Shown: positions 6,578 to 13,838, numbered from the stretch's first letter. The stretch is 15,407 bases of DNA from Dehalococcoidia bacterium (GCA_011176655.1 DUEB01000021.1:1-15407), one strand, 5' to 3'. Program-made: numbers and translations. Notes: generated by a model from the sequence alone, not told the origin.

Positions 6578-6594
6578 GGGGCTGGATATGCCCC
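6578..6594 (+). terminator. Small hairpin after the PycTM-like gene
   Basis: GGGGC (6578-6582) and GCCCC (6590-6594) form a 5-bp GC stem with a 7-base loop, followed by TTGTCATTG. It lies 40 bases after the stop codon. The T-run is too short for a confident intrinsic terminator. Confidence 0.3.
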
Positions 6595-6600
6595 TTGTCA

Positions 6601-6629
6601 TTGACGCGGGGTTCGGCGGGTGAGAGAAT
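6601..6629 (+). promoter_or_regulatory. Candidate promoter for the gene at 6657
   Basis: TTGACG (6601-6606) matches five of six -35 positions and lies 17 bases before GAGAAT (6624-6629), a four-of-six -10. The start point would be near 6636, just before the gene, so the gene may be transcribed separately from the PycTM-like gene. Confidence 0.4.
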
Positions 6630-6656
6630 TATAGAGACAAATTCGTGGGGGAGAAA

Positions 6657-7160
6657 ATGCTAGACGAAATTAATAGTCTGTTTCCGGTACAGTTCATAGA
6701 AGGACGCAACAAGGGTGCCGAGCCGGGGCAAGTATCCGCTATCTCTACCGGGGCGTATATACTCTATGCGCCGGAGGTAAGCTACAGCATAGCTCACATT
6801 GACATCTTTCTAGCGTGGACGGAGGCGGTACCCAGCTATAAGAACAAGCTGTGCCTTTACCCTGCCTATCTGGACCATCCGAGTGATATTGTGCTTACCG
6901 AGGGTACCATGGTCTTTAAGGCCGGTATAGAGCCTTATCGAGGGTGGCGGCGAATCGAAATCGCTAGACCGGTGGTTCTCATCGCTCACAAAAAGTACTG
7001 GCTAAGGTTTACCGAGCTAGAGACCGACTTCAAGTTCTATGCCGCAAAAGAGGGTGATGAGATTAACACCGTGGTCGCCGAGGATGATAAATGGCATTCA
7101 AGTCATGACCGGCTCATGCTCCGCTTCTTCGGCCGGGTTTTCCCCGTTGCCGCGAGGTAG
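6657..7160 (+). CDS. Hypothetical beta-rich protein, possibly a jelly-roll ligand-binding domain
   Basis: A 167-residue protein that I do not recognise. I choose the ATG at 6657, preceded by GGGGGAG ending three bases upstream; an in-frame GTG at 6645 has no ribosome binding site before it. There is no signal peptide or membrane segment. The sequence alternates polar and hydrophobic residues in strand-like runs. One pattern recalls jelly-roll or choice-of-anchor-type domains: an early strand set (SYSIAHIDIFLAW), a middle segment with LCLYPAYLDHPSD, then WRRIEIARPVVLIAHKKYWLRF. The conserved-looking YW-L/R-F ending is typical of such folds, which often bind sugars or other ligands. It is the last gene of the plus-strand group after the PycTM-like gene, so it may belong to the same module or be independent. 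Function unknown. Confidence 0.75.
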   Translation: MLDEINSLFPVQFIEGRNKGAEPGQVSAISTGAYILYAPEVSYSIAHIDIFLAWTEAVPSYKNKLCLYPAYLDHPSDIVLTEGTMVFKAGIEPYRGWRRIEIARPVVLIAHKKYWLRFTELETDFKFYAAKEGDEINTVVAEDDKWHSSHDRLMLRFFGRVFPVAAR

Positions 7161-7397
7161 GGTCGACGGGTTACTTAATATCCTTAAAGGCATTTCGGCC
7201 CTCACCTTGTGCTGACTGAAGAAGCCTTCTCCTCGGCGAGTAATAGATATGGCGATAGGCTGAGGGATGCGAAACGCATGGATAGTCTTTGCTGAGCGCC
7301 GGGTTATGCGCATCACGACTCACGGGGATGTTGCTAGCGGGCTCTTGGCATCTCCTCTGGGGACTCGGCGGGCGTAGGCGGTATTGTTAGCCGGCTG

Positions 7398-7697
7398 TTA
7401 TTGGTTCGTTCTGATTTTTTGGTAGCACTCGCTACAGTAGACGGGCCTACCCTGCACCGGCTCGAACGGCACCTCGGTCTCCTTACCGCACTCGGCGCAT
7501 ACTGCGGGGAACATCTGGCGTTGGGGTCGGTAGTCGTTACTGCCGTAGCGCATGGCTCTCCTCGCCTCGCGGCACGCTGGACAGCGCTTGGGGTCGTTGG
7601 TGTAGCCTTTGGATTGGAAGAATTGCTGTTCCTCAGCACTGAAGGTAAAGGTAGCTCCGCAATCAGAACACTGTAAACTCCTGTCCTCGAAGTCCAT
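7398..7697 (-). CDS. Double zinc-ribbon protein (zf-trcl plus CxxC ribbon)
   Basis: A 99-residue protein with four CxxC pairs: Cys10/13, Cys39/42, Cys67/70 and Cys88/91. The first half (LQCSDCG..F.F, EEQQFF, KGY, RCPACR) matches the zf-trcl type of probable zinc-binding domain. The second half (CAECGKETEVPFEP, then GRPVYCSECY) is a second ribbon common in the same small proteins of Chloroflexota and Firmicutes. Two structural zinc ions are likely. GGAGGT lies seven bases before the ATG. The molecular role is not known; nucleic-acid or protein binding is the usual guess, and this kind of protein has sometimes been mislabelled as a cytochrome. It is separated by about 200 bases from the AcoX-like gene, which lies upstream on the same strand. 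Confidence 0.9.
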   Translation of the reverse strand: MDFEDRSLQCSDCGATFTFSAEEQQFFQSKGYTNDPKRCPACREARRAMRYGSNDYRPQRQMFPAVCAECGKETEVPFEPVQGRPVYCSECYQKIRTNQ

Positions 7698-7897
7698 TGG
7701 CTGACCTCCACTCTGGTCACTAGTTGGCTTGAGTTTTGGCCATCCAGAACCTGGGCAAATCCATAGCAGACTGGCCGGTAGAGATAACCTAAACTAAAAC
7801 CACCGGAAGATAGTATATAGCAAACTGGCTTTCGGTGCAAGAGCCAGGGCTGACGTCCTTTATATCTCTCTGTCACCCGTATGGCGCTCCGGGTAGC

Positions 7898-8902
7898 TTA
7901 AAGGGCTTTGGAGTTGATGAAGAAGCCGTTTCTGGCCGCCTCCTCCAGGGTCTCCTTTATTTTCACCACCCGCGGCCCGTCCCTGCGTAGCTCCACCTCC
8001 AGTTTGTCCTGGGGGTATATCTCAATCTCGCGTTCGCCATCCAGAGCCACCAGCGCCAACCTGTCGACGCTGATGCCTACCCTTTCATTGAGACCTAATA
8101 CCCGGTGTGCCTCTATCCCCACCTCTCTGATTACCCCGGGCGCGATGGTGGCGCTTACCCTCATGTTGTCCTTGCCGATGCGGAGATAGAGCCCCTGGTC
8201 GTCGTCGGCGGTTATGGGGTGGAAGCTGCCTCCGATTGAGGCCATACCGACATATGAGGGGTGGCACTGCGTGGCGAAAACCTCTCTTACCTGGGAGATG
8301 TCCCATATGGCTCTGGCGCCGATAAACTGCTGGTCTAAGACGACGGCATCTATCAGTGCTATATTGACTACCTGGCCGTTCTTATATATGTTCAGTTTCT
8401 TGGTGAGGGTGATACAACGCTCCGGGTCAACGATACCTCGGGCGATAATACCGGCGGCCAGTCCGGCGGTGGTGCCCTCCACCATGAAGGGGAAGGTGTT
8501 GTTGGTGCCGGTAGATATGGGCATCAGGGGCACCCGTCCGCAGGCGCGCGCCACCACGCGGTTGGTGCCGTCGCCGCCCATGGTGATGATGCAGTTTACA
8601 GCCTGCTGGCGCATTAGCTGGCTGGCTTTCATAGAGTCCTCAGACTCGTTGGTTACTGGCATATTCAAAATAGAGGCGCGGGATGTCAGCTTGTGCTGCC
8701 CGATGTCAGCCAGGGCTCGGTTTCCCAGGTGGTCGCGGTCGGGCATGATTAGAATCTCACTAACCCCCACCCAGTCCAGAGCCATGATTACCCGCCGCAG
8801 GATACCAATCTTTTGATAGCTGCCCATGGTGGTGGCATGGGCGACCAGCCTTCTTATGTCCATGCTGGCGAACGGGTTGGCGATGATGCCTACTTTGCTC
8901 AT
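7898..8902 (-). CDS. acoX: AcoX-like protein of the ATP-NAD kinase superfamily
   Basis: A 334-residue cytoplasmic protein. It begins with IIANPFAS (residues 6-13) and carries GGDGTNR at 109-115, the nucleotide-binding motif of NAD kinase and diacylglycerol kinase-type folds. STGTNNTFP (130-138) follows. The C-terminal half is beta-rich (from about residue 165, including GMASIGG and SATIAPG). The IANPxAS start, the NTFP segment and the length resemble AcoX, a protein of unknown exact activity encoded in acetoin dehydrogenase operons. It may phosphorylate a nucleotide or cofactor. Here it is about 6.6 kb from the E1 genes and on the opposite strand, so the usual acoX-acoA-acoB order has been broken or never existed. 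A GAGGAG lies 12 bases before the ATG, rather far for an optimal site. A plain NAD kinase is less likely, because that family has a different start and overall length. Confidence 0.8.
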   Translation of the reverse strand: MSKVGIIANPFASMDIRRLVAHATTMGSYQKIGILRRVIMALDWVGVSEILIMPDRDHLGNRALADIGQHKLTSRASILNMPVTNESEDSMKASQLMRQQAVNCIITMGGDGTNRVVARACGRVPLMPISTGTNNTFPFMVEGTTAGLAAGIIARGIVDPERCITLTKKLNIYKNGQVVNIALIDAVVLDQQFIGARAIWDISQVREVFATQCHPSYVGMASIGGSFHPITADDDQGLYLRIGKDNMRVSATIAPGVIREVGIEAHRVLGLNERVGISVDRLALVALDGEREIEIYPQDKLEVELRRDGPRVVKIKETLEEAARNGFFINSKAL

Positions 8903-9033
8903 TTGGCTAGTTAGCTCCTCACCTGAGGTTTAGGCTGCCCTTTAAGCCGGGTCTGGCGAAGTGGATTTCGTAGGCTTACAGTAGGCGGCCAGGGCTTATC
9001 CCGGCTGAATTTCCTCGGTGCCTGGTAATCTCT

Positions 9034-9062
9034 TTGTCGTTCGGGATAAATGGTTATATAAT
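9034..9062 (+). promoter_or_regulatory. Sigma70-type promoter for the tgt-yhhQ operon
   Basis: TTGTCG (9034-9039) lies exactly 17 bases before TATAAT (9057-9062). The -10 is perfect and the -35 matches four of six. Transcription would start near 9069, giving a leader of about 130 bases before the proposed tgt start. This is the best promoter in the window. Confidence 0.65.
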
Positions 9063-9186
9063 ATGCCAGCGACCGGTTAGCTAGTTCGGGTAAGCCGCTT
9101 CTCTATTAATGATAACATTACTGGCGGGGGATAGTGAAGTTTTGGGGAGCCGGGCGCTTACTTTCGGCCTCGGTAAGGCGTAAGAA

Positions 9187-9201
9187 AGGGAGAGAGCCAT
9201 A
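9187..9201 (+). promoter_or_regulatory. Ribosome binding site and non-canonical ATA start of tgt
   Basis: AGGGAG at 9187-9192 lies six bases before the in-frame ATA at 9199-9201. No ATG, GTG or TTG occurs in frame between the upstream stop (9181-9183) and GTG at 9286, yet conserved TGT sequence is encoded in between. Other possibilities are a CTG at 9223 or a sequencing error that turned ATG into ATA. Confidence 0.5.
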
Positions 9202-10389
9202 GATAGCGTAGTAAGCTTCAGCCTGAAGCAGACCTGCCCCGATACCGGCGCTCGCGCCGGTGAGCTGGTCACCCCTCACGAAACAGTGCCGACGCCGGTA
9301 TTCGTGCCGGTAGGCAGCCAGGCTACCGTTAAGGCGCTCACCCCCGATGACCTCAAGGCTCTGGGGATAACCGTGGTCATGGCTAATACCTATCACCTCT
9401 ACCTGAGACCGGGCATAGAGGTGATTGAGGAGGGTGGGGGGCTGCACAGGTTCATGGCCTGGCCGGGGGCTCTGATGACCGATAGCGGGGGCTATCAGAT
9501 ATTCAGCCTGGCACGCTTGCGCCGGCTTAACGACCAGGGGGTTACCTTTCGTTCCCACATCGACGGGAGCCAGCATCTTATCACCCCGGAGCTGGCTATC
9601 CAGTTTCAGGAGTCGCTGGGTGCCGACATCATCATGGTCCTGGACGAGTGCCCACCGCATACCGAGACCCTCAAGGGGGTCGAGGAGGCAACGGAGCGGA
9701 CCCACCGCTGGGCGGAGAGGTGTCTTGAGGCGAAGACCCGCCGTGACCAGGCATTGTTTGCCATTGTCCAGGGCGGGCTCTTCCCGGAATTGCGCCGTAA
9801 GTCCGCCCGCTTTCTCAGCGCGCTGGGGTTTTCGGGCTATGCCATCGGCGGCTTGAGCCTGGGAGAACCCGGGGCGCTGACCAACGACATGGTTACGGAG
9901 GTAGTGGCCCTGCTTCCCGAGGGTAAGCCGAGGCACCTGATGGGGGTGGGGTCTCCCGAGGATATCGTTGCCGGGGTAAGCCGCGGGATTGACATCTTCG
10001 ATAGCGCCCTGCCCACCCAGGTAGCTCGGAAGGGAGCCCTCTTTACCCGGCAGGGGAGGTTTAATATCCGTAACTCGGGCTACCGCCGGAAGGAGGGCCC
10101 CTTCGACCCGGATTGTGGCTGTTATACCTGTCGTAATTTCTCAGCCGCCTACCTGCATCACCTGTTCCGAAGCCAGGAGCTGCTCGCTTACCGGCTGGCT
10201 ACGATCCACAATCTATACTTTATGACCGACCTGATGAGGATGATAAGGGAGGCTATCCTGAGCGGCAGCTTTAGCTCTTTCAGGGATGACTTCCTGGCCC
10301 ATTACCGGCCCACCGATGATGAGGTGCGGCGCGCTCAGCGGGAAAGGTGGCTTAGTGCCCAGAGCCGCAAGGGGACAGGCCGGGAATGA
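9199..10389 (+). CDS. tgt: Queuine/preQ1 tRNA-guanine transglycosylase
   Basis: This enzyme exchanges guanine-34 of GUN-anticodon tRNAs for preQ1 in queuosine synthesis. With the start proposed here it has 396 residues; family members have about 370-390. Asp95 in MTDSGGYQIFSL is the base-binding aspartate, Asp268 in FDSALPTQ is the nucleophile, and zinc is held by Cys306, Cys308, Cys311 and His337. Other marks are VLDECPP, IVQGG and IGGLSLGE. The start is odd. Homology begins upstream of the first in-frame GTG (9286): FSLKQT, GARAGELVTPHE and then PTPVFVPVG form the usual TGT N-terminus. The frame is open back to a stop at 9181-9183 without any ATG, GTG or TTG. ATA at 9199 lies six bases after AGGGAG, so it is the best candidate. 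The stop overlaps the yhhQ start as ATGA. Confidence 0.93.
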   Translation: MDSVVSFSLKQTCPDTGARAGELVTPHETVPTPVFVPVGSQATVKALTPDDLKALGITVVMANTYHLYLRPGIEVIEEGGGLHRFMAWPGALMTDSGGYQIFSLARLRRLNDQGVTFRSHIDGSQHLITPELAIQFQESLGADIIMVLDECPPHTETLKGVEEATERTHRWAERCLEAKTRRDQALFAIVQGGLFPELRRKSARFLSALGFSGYAIGGLSLGEPGALTNDMVTEVVALLPEGKPRHLMGVGSPEDIVAGVSRGIDIFDSALPTQVARKGALFTRQGRFNIRNSGYRRKEGPFDPDCGCYTCRNFSAAYLHHLFRSQELLAYRLATIHNLYFMTDLMRMIREAILSGSFSSFRDDFLAHYRPTDDEVRRAQRERWLSAQSRKGTGRE

Positions 10390-11114
10390 CCATTCTGGAA
10401 ATGGCACCGGACACACTTTTCAACAGCCTGCTCTGGGTCGGCTTTATCTTTCTTGACCTGGGGCTGGTTACCCTTATCTACCGCTTCTTCGGGAAGACCG
10501 GGCTCTATACCGTCATCGTCGCCTCGGTCATTGTGGCCAATATCCAGGTGGTGAAGACGGTGGCGGTATTCGGGCTGGTGGCTACCCTGGGGAACGTAAT
10601 CTACGGCAGCATCTTCTTTGCTACCGACATTCTGAGCGAGGTCTACGGTAAGAAGGCGGCGCGACGCGGGGTGTGGCTCGGCTTCATCGGCATGGCCCTA
10701 GCGACGCTGTGGATGCAGCTTGGCCTGAAGTTCATCCCCCACGCCTCAGACTTTGCCCAGGGTTCCCTGGTGACCATCTTCGGTCTGATGCCCCGAATCG
10801 CCGCCGGCAGCATCACCGCCTATCTCGTCTCTCAGCACCACGATATCTGGGCCTTCCTCTTTTGGAAGAATAAGACCCAGGGGAGGTTTCTCTGGCTGAG
10901 GAACAATGCCTCGACCATGGTCTCCCAGGCGATTGACAGTGCCATCTTCTGCAGTATCGCTCTGTGGGGGGTCTTTGATACGGCGACCTGGCGTGAAATC
11001 CTGCTCTCCACCTACCTTCTCAAGCTGGTGGTGGCGGCGATTGACACCCCGTTTCTCTATCTGGCCAAGAGGCTGAGTCCAACGGTACTAAAAAGGGAAG
11101 CCGCCGCTAAGTAA
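10386..11114 (+). CDS. yhhQ: Queuosine precursor transporter (YhhQ / VUT family)
   Basis: A 242-residue integral membrane protein with about six hydrophobic segments. Family marks are FATDILSEVYGKKAARRGVWLG (residues 78-99, spelled here as ATDILSEVYG plus the basic segment), QAIDSAIF at 181-188 and LLKLVVAAIDTPFLYL at 211-226. YhhQ imports queuosine precursors such as preQ0 or preQ1 from outside. The ATG overlaps the tgt stop codon by four bases (ATGA), so the two are translationally coupled; AAGGGGA lies about ten bases upstream. Transporter plus tgt in one operon points to salvage of a precursor that is then put into tRNA. The loop between helices contains an insert with KNKTQGRF, which does not affect the call. 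Convergent queH ends 38 bases downstream. Confidence 0.92.
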   Translation: MTILEMAPDTLFNSLLWVGFIFLDLGLVTLIYRFFGKTGLYTVIVASVIVANIQVVKTVAVFGLVATLGNVIYGSIFFATDILSEVYGKKAARRGVWLGFIGMALATLWMQLGLKFIPHASDFAQGSLVTIFGLMPRIAAGSITAYLVSQHHDIWAFLFWKNKTQGRFLWLRNNASTMVSQAIDSAIFCSIALWGVFDTATWREILLSTYLLKLVVAAIDTPFLYLAKRLSPTVLKREAAAK

Positions 11115-11152
11115 CCCGCCGTCGGAGTAGGGTTCCGGACAAAACCAGCCGC

Positions 11153-11680
11153 CTAGCTTCGTCTCTGGCTGTAGATACAGCCGCAGTAGTCCTGGCGGTA
11201 AAGCGCCCACTTCTTGGCAAGCTCCAGAGTCCGCTTGAAGCCGTCCTGCTTCTTAAAGTCCCTGACCAGGAACCTCTCCCCACCAATCTCCCGCCCTACC
11301 CGGTTAACTATCTCGGCTGACTTATGGGGGCTTACCGTCAGGGTGGTGGTGAAGGCGTCCCCACCCCGGTCTTTCATAAAAAGGTAGGTTTTTTGCAGTC
11401 TCAGCCGGAAGCAGACCTCGCATCTCTTACCACCCTCGGGCTCGTTTTCCAGACCGGCGGTTTCCTCAAACCACTCTTCCGGTACATAAGGAGCTACTTC
11501 CAGGGGAAAGCCCATTTTCCTGGCTACCGTGCGGGCAACCTCCAGCCTCCGCTGATACTCCTCTAGGGGGTGAATATTCGGGTTATAAAAGAGCCCGAGG
11601 ACAAGATGCCCCTCTCGGGTCAGCCTCTCGGCAACTCCAGCGGCACAGACCCCGCAGCAGATATGCAGCACTATCTTCAT
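11153..11680 (-). CDS. queH: Epoxyqueuosine reductase QueH
   Basis: A 175-residue protein that catalyses the last step of queuosine synthesis, reduction of epoxyqueuosine in tRNA to queuosine; it is the non-orthologous replacement for the cobalamin-dependent QueG. Family marks are LHICCGVC (residues 5-12), FYNPNIHPLEEYQRR (31-45), RCEVC (86-90), TTTLTVSPHKS (111-121) and YRQDYCGC (161-168). The cysteines at 8, 9, 12, 87, 90, 166 and 168 include those that bind the iron-sulfur cluster and metal in this family. I choose the ATG at 11680, with GGAG five bases upstream, rather than the in-frame ATG at 11737, because the family begins with MKxxLHxCCG. It faces yhhQ, so queuosine genes converge here; only the nearby QueA step is missing in the window. 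Confidence 0.94.
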   Translation of the reverse strand: MKIVLHICCGVCAAGVAERLTREGHLVLGLFYNPNIHPLEEYQRRLEVARTVARKMGFPLEVAPYVPEEWFEETAGLENEPEGGKRCEVCFRLRLQKTYLFMKDRGGDAFTTTLTVSPHKSAEIVNRVGREIGGERFLVRDFKKQDGFKRTLELAKKWALYRQDYCGCIYSQRRS

Positions 11681-12027
11681 AAACACTCCGCTAGCCTTTT
11701 TTATAGACACTTCGGGGTCCTTATGATCTGCCCCCAAAGATTAGTCCACTTTCTAAGCTAGTATTAGAGCCATAGTTGCTTCTGGAGCCGGCGGCCGATG
11801 GCCAAGAGTGCTATGTGGCCGTACACCAGTATAATCCATTTTCCATTCTTCGATAATACCTCTGGCCTTATTAATCGTGGTAAACTAGTTATGGTAAGTT
11901 CACTTTGTTGTGTCAAGTTGTATACGGAGGGTAGAATTAATCTATACACACGGGAGAAAGGAGAGGTCTTTACGAAAGGAAGGTAGCGAGATAGCCGAAA
12001 AATTTTTAGCGCCGAACCTATTTCCCC

Positions 12028-12058
12028 GTTACAGATGATTTAAGATTTGTTGTATAAT
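12028..12058 (+). promoter_or_regulatory. Candidate promoter of the surface-protein gene
   Basis: A perfect TATAAT at 12053-12058 lies 42 bases before the ATG. GTTACA at 12028-12033 matches four of six -35 positions but with a 19-base spacer, longer than optimal. Confidence 0.5.
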
Positions 12059-12073
12059 TAGTTGGATATATAT

Positions 12074-12087
12074 TTCCCGATTGGGAA
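12074..12087. promoter_or_regulatory. Short inverted repeat in the surface-protein leader
   Basis: TTCCC (12074-12078) and GGGAA (12083-12087) are separated by four bases. It lies just after the predicted transcription start and before the AAGG at 12091-12094, so it could be an operator or a small leader hairpin. Confidence 0.3.
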
Positions 12088-12099
12088 GTTAAGGTATAG

Positions 12100-13773
12100 A
12101 TGCTGATGAAGGTTTTACGAATAACAATATTGAGTATTCTCGCTTCCATGCTGGCGGTCGTTAGCCCGGCTAGCCCGGCCCTAGCTGCTTATTATGAAGA
12201 AATTTCTCTTGACCCTGGTGAGGGTGAAGTCGGCAATTATATATATGTGAATGGCAATGACTTCGACGACAACGTTTATGTGAGGATATATCTCACCCAT
12301 GAAGAAGCGGAACCGGGGGACGACATAGACAGCGATGTTAAGGACTACGAGATAGTGAAGTCTTCGGTTTTTGTCGATGATGACGGCGAGTTTGAGGAAG
12401 CACGCTTCACGATACCCTCGGCGCTCACCGATGGCGAAGACGAGGTGGAAGTTGGCGGCGGAACCTACTATGTTTGCGTTACCTATTCCGGCAATGACAG
12501 AATAGTGGCGGTTGAGGAGTTAACCATCATCGGCGGCGAGATTGAGATAGACCCTGATGAGGGTACTGTAGATTCCGAGGCCGAGATTACGGGTACGAAA
12601 TTTTCCAAAGACGAAGAGCTCACAGTTGAGTTTGATAATGAGGAAATTGACATCGATAGCGGTGATGAACAGGTCGATGAAGACGGTGAATTTGTACTAT
12701 CCATTATCATCCCGGGGAGTACTGCCGGAGAGCATACTATTACCGTCAGCGGCGATGAAGGCTCCGAGGCTGAAGCCACCTTTACCGTTGTGCCGGAGGC
12801 ATTTGTAAGTCCCCTTGAGGCATCACCCGGTGAGCTGGTAACTATTAGCGGCACCGGATTCGGTGGCAAGGAAGATGTTGACATCGCCTTCTGTAGCGTT
12901 GATTTCGAATCCGTCGCCGAAACGGATAGTGACGGCAGTTTCAGTGTTGACCTTGAGGTACCCGACGTGAGCAGAGGTATCTATTTCGTCGACGTCGAGG
13001 ACGAGTCGGGGAACGAATCCGTCACGATTAATTTCACGGTAGCGGAAAATATCGCACTCAGTACCAGCCCGATTACCAGCGAGCCCGCACCGGGATACGT
13101 CGGCATGGACATTACGGTTAGCGGCGTGGCTTTCAAAGCCAGCTCCCAGATAACCATCATCTACGCATCGACGCCGCAGACGGTGGCTACCACGACCAGC
13201 GATATCTATGGTAACTTCACCGCCAGTTTCCCGATACCGATAAGTACAGCCGGGAGCCACACCATCACCGCCAGCGACGGCACTAACTCACTACAGGTCT
13301 CCTTCTACATGGAGTCCGAAGCACCGGACGTTCCATCGCTGTCACTGCCTCTGACAGGGAGAAAAGTAGAATCGCCGACCCGTTTCGATTGGGGCGGCGT
13401 GAGCGATGACAGTCTCCCGGTAACCTATACCCTGCAAGTAGCTACCAGCGAGGATTTTTATTCTGCTTCTATGGTACTTGAGAAGGCAGAGCTTACTTCT
13501 TCCGAATATACGCTTAGTGAATCTGAAGAGCTTGAGCCGCGGTCTAAGGAAGAGCCCTACTACTGGAGGGTAAAGGCGGTAGACGGGGCATCTAATGAGA
13601 GCGCCTGGTCAGGAGAGAGGGCGTTTTATGTCGGTTCTACTGCCTGGACCGTCACTCTCTTCGAGTTTACCCTTTCCGTTTGGGCGATTATCTGGTGGTG
13701 TGTGGGTTGCCTGGTAGCCGGTTTAGTGGGCTACTCGGTGGGTAGAGGGCGGAACAGAAGTGAAACTGATTAA
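12100..13773 (+). CDS. Secreted, membrane-anchored surface protein with Ig/IPT-like repeats and a FN3-like domain
   Basis: A 557-residue exported protein. A signal peptide (MLMKVLRITILSILAS, ending near ALA at 27-29) is followed by four Ig/IPT-like repeats. Each begins with a similar phrase: DPGEGEVGNYIYVNGNDF (about 38-55), DPDEGTVDSEAEITGTKF, ASPGELVTISGTGFG and EPAPGYVGMDITVSGVAF. Each ends with a strand such as GEHTITVSG, RGIYFVDV or GSHTITASDG. After about residue 408 (PDVPSLSLPL) comes a fibronectin-III-like domain with YTLQVATSEDF and YYWRVKAVDGASNESAWS. A single transmembrane helix (about 523-547) and a basic tail anchor the C-terminus in the cytoplasmic membrane, leaving the repeats outside. 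The first repeats are very acidic, suggesting Ca2+ binding or surface charge. The likely role is envelope or adhesion. The ATG at 12100 has AAGG five bases upstream; a second ATG at 12106 is an alternative. Confidence 0.85.
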   Translation: MLMKVLRITILSILASMLAVVSPASPALAAYYEEISLDPGEGEVGNYIYVNGNDFDDNVYVRIYLTHEEAEPGDDIDSDVKDYEIVKSSVFVDDDGEFEEARFTIPSALTDGEDEVEVGGGTYYVCVTYSGNDRIVAVEELTIIGGEIEIDPDEGTVDSEAEITGTKFSKDEELTVEFDNEEIDIDSGDEQVDEDGEFVLSIIIPGSTAGEHTITVSGDEGSEAEATFTVVPEAFVSPLEASPGELVTISGTGFGGKEDVDIAFCSVDFESVAETDSDGSFSVDLEVPDVSRGIYFVDVEDESGNESVTINFTVAENIALSTSPITSEPAPGYVGMDITVSGVAFKASSQITIIYASTPQTVATTTSDIYGNFTASFPIPISTAGSHTITASDGTNSLQVSFYMESEAPDVPSLSLPLTGRKVESPTRFDWGGVSDDSLPVTYTLQVATSEDFYSASMVLEKAELTSSEYTLSESEELEPRSKEEPYYWRVKAVDGASNESAWSGERAFYVGSTAWTVTLFEFTLSVWAIIWWCVGCLVAGLVGYSVGRGRNRSETD

Positions 13774-13838
13774 GCTCCGGTATATATCTGAATAACACCA
13801 GGGGCGGCGAGCCTTACTGTTCTACTTTAACTTACGAG

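Larger units (their letters stand above)
11681..12099. other. Intergenic region between queH and the surface-protein gene
   Basis: These 419 bases separate two divergent genes. Open frames of about 60 codons exist on both strands but resemble nothing I know and lack good ribosome binding sites, so I leave them out. A promoter candidate for the surface protein lies at 12028-12058 and an inverted repeat at 12074-12087. A palindromic AAAAATTTTT run lies at 11998-12007. The region is clearly more AT-rich than the neighbouring genes, and purine-rich runs (11951-11987) have no gene behind them. Confidence 0.5.

Noticed and set aside
7334..7876. A 180-codon minus-strand frame covering the zinc-ribbon gene.
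   Set aside because: It is in a different frame from the four CxxC pairs and gives an Arg/Pro/Thr-rich translation without homology.
9063..9198. A preQ1 riboswitch in the tgt leader.
   Set aside because: I could not find the characteristic short H-type pseudoknot sequence of class I or a clear class II/III layout; a covariance scan would settle it.
9286..9288. GTG as the tgt start.
   Set aside because: Conserved TGT residues are encoded upstream and there is no ribosome binding site before this GTG.
9118..9936. A 272-codon minus-strand frame opposite the first half of tgt.
   Set aside because: It resembles no protein and lies fully against the conserved tgt sequence, whose catalytic motifs are on the plus strand.
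11681..11737. Upstream in-frame ATG at 11737 as the queH start.
   Set aside because: The family begins with MKxxLHxCCG, matched at 11680 with a ribosome binding site; the extra 19 residues are not family-like.
11764..11986. Open frames of about 60 codons on both strands between queH and the surface-protein gene.
   Set aside because: They resemble no family, overlap each other and have no good start signals.
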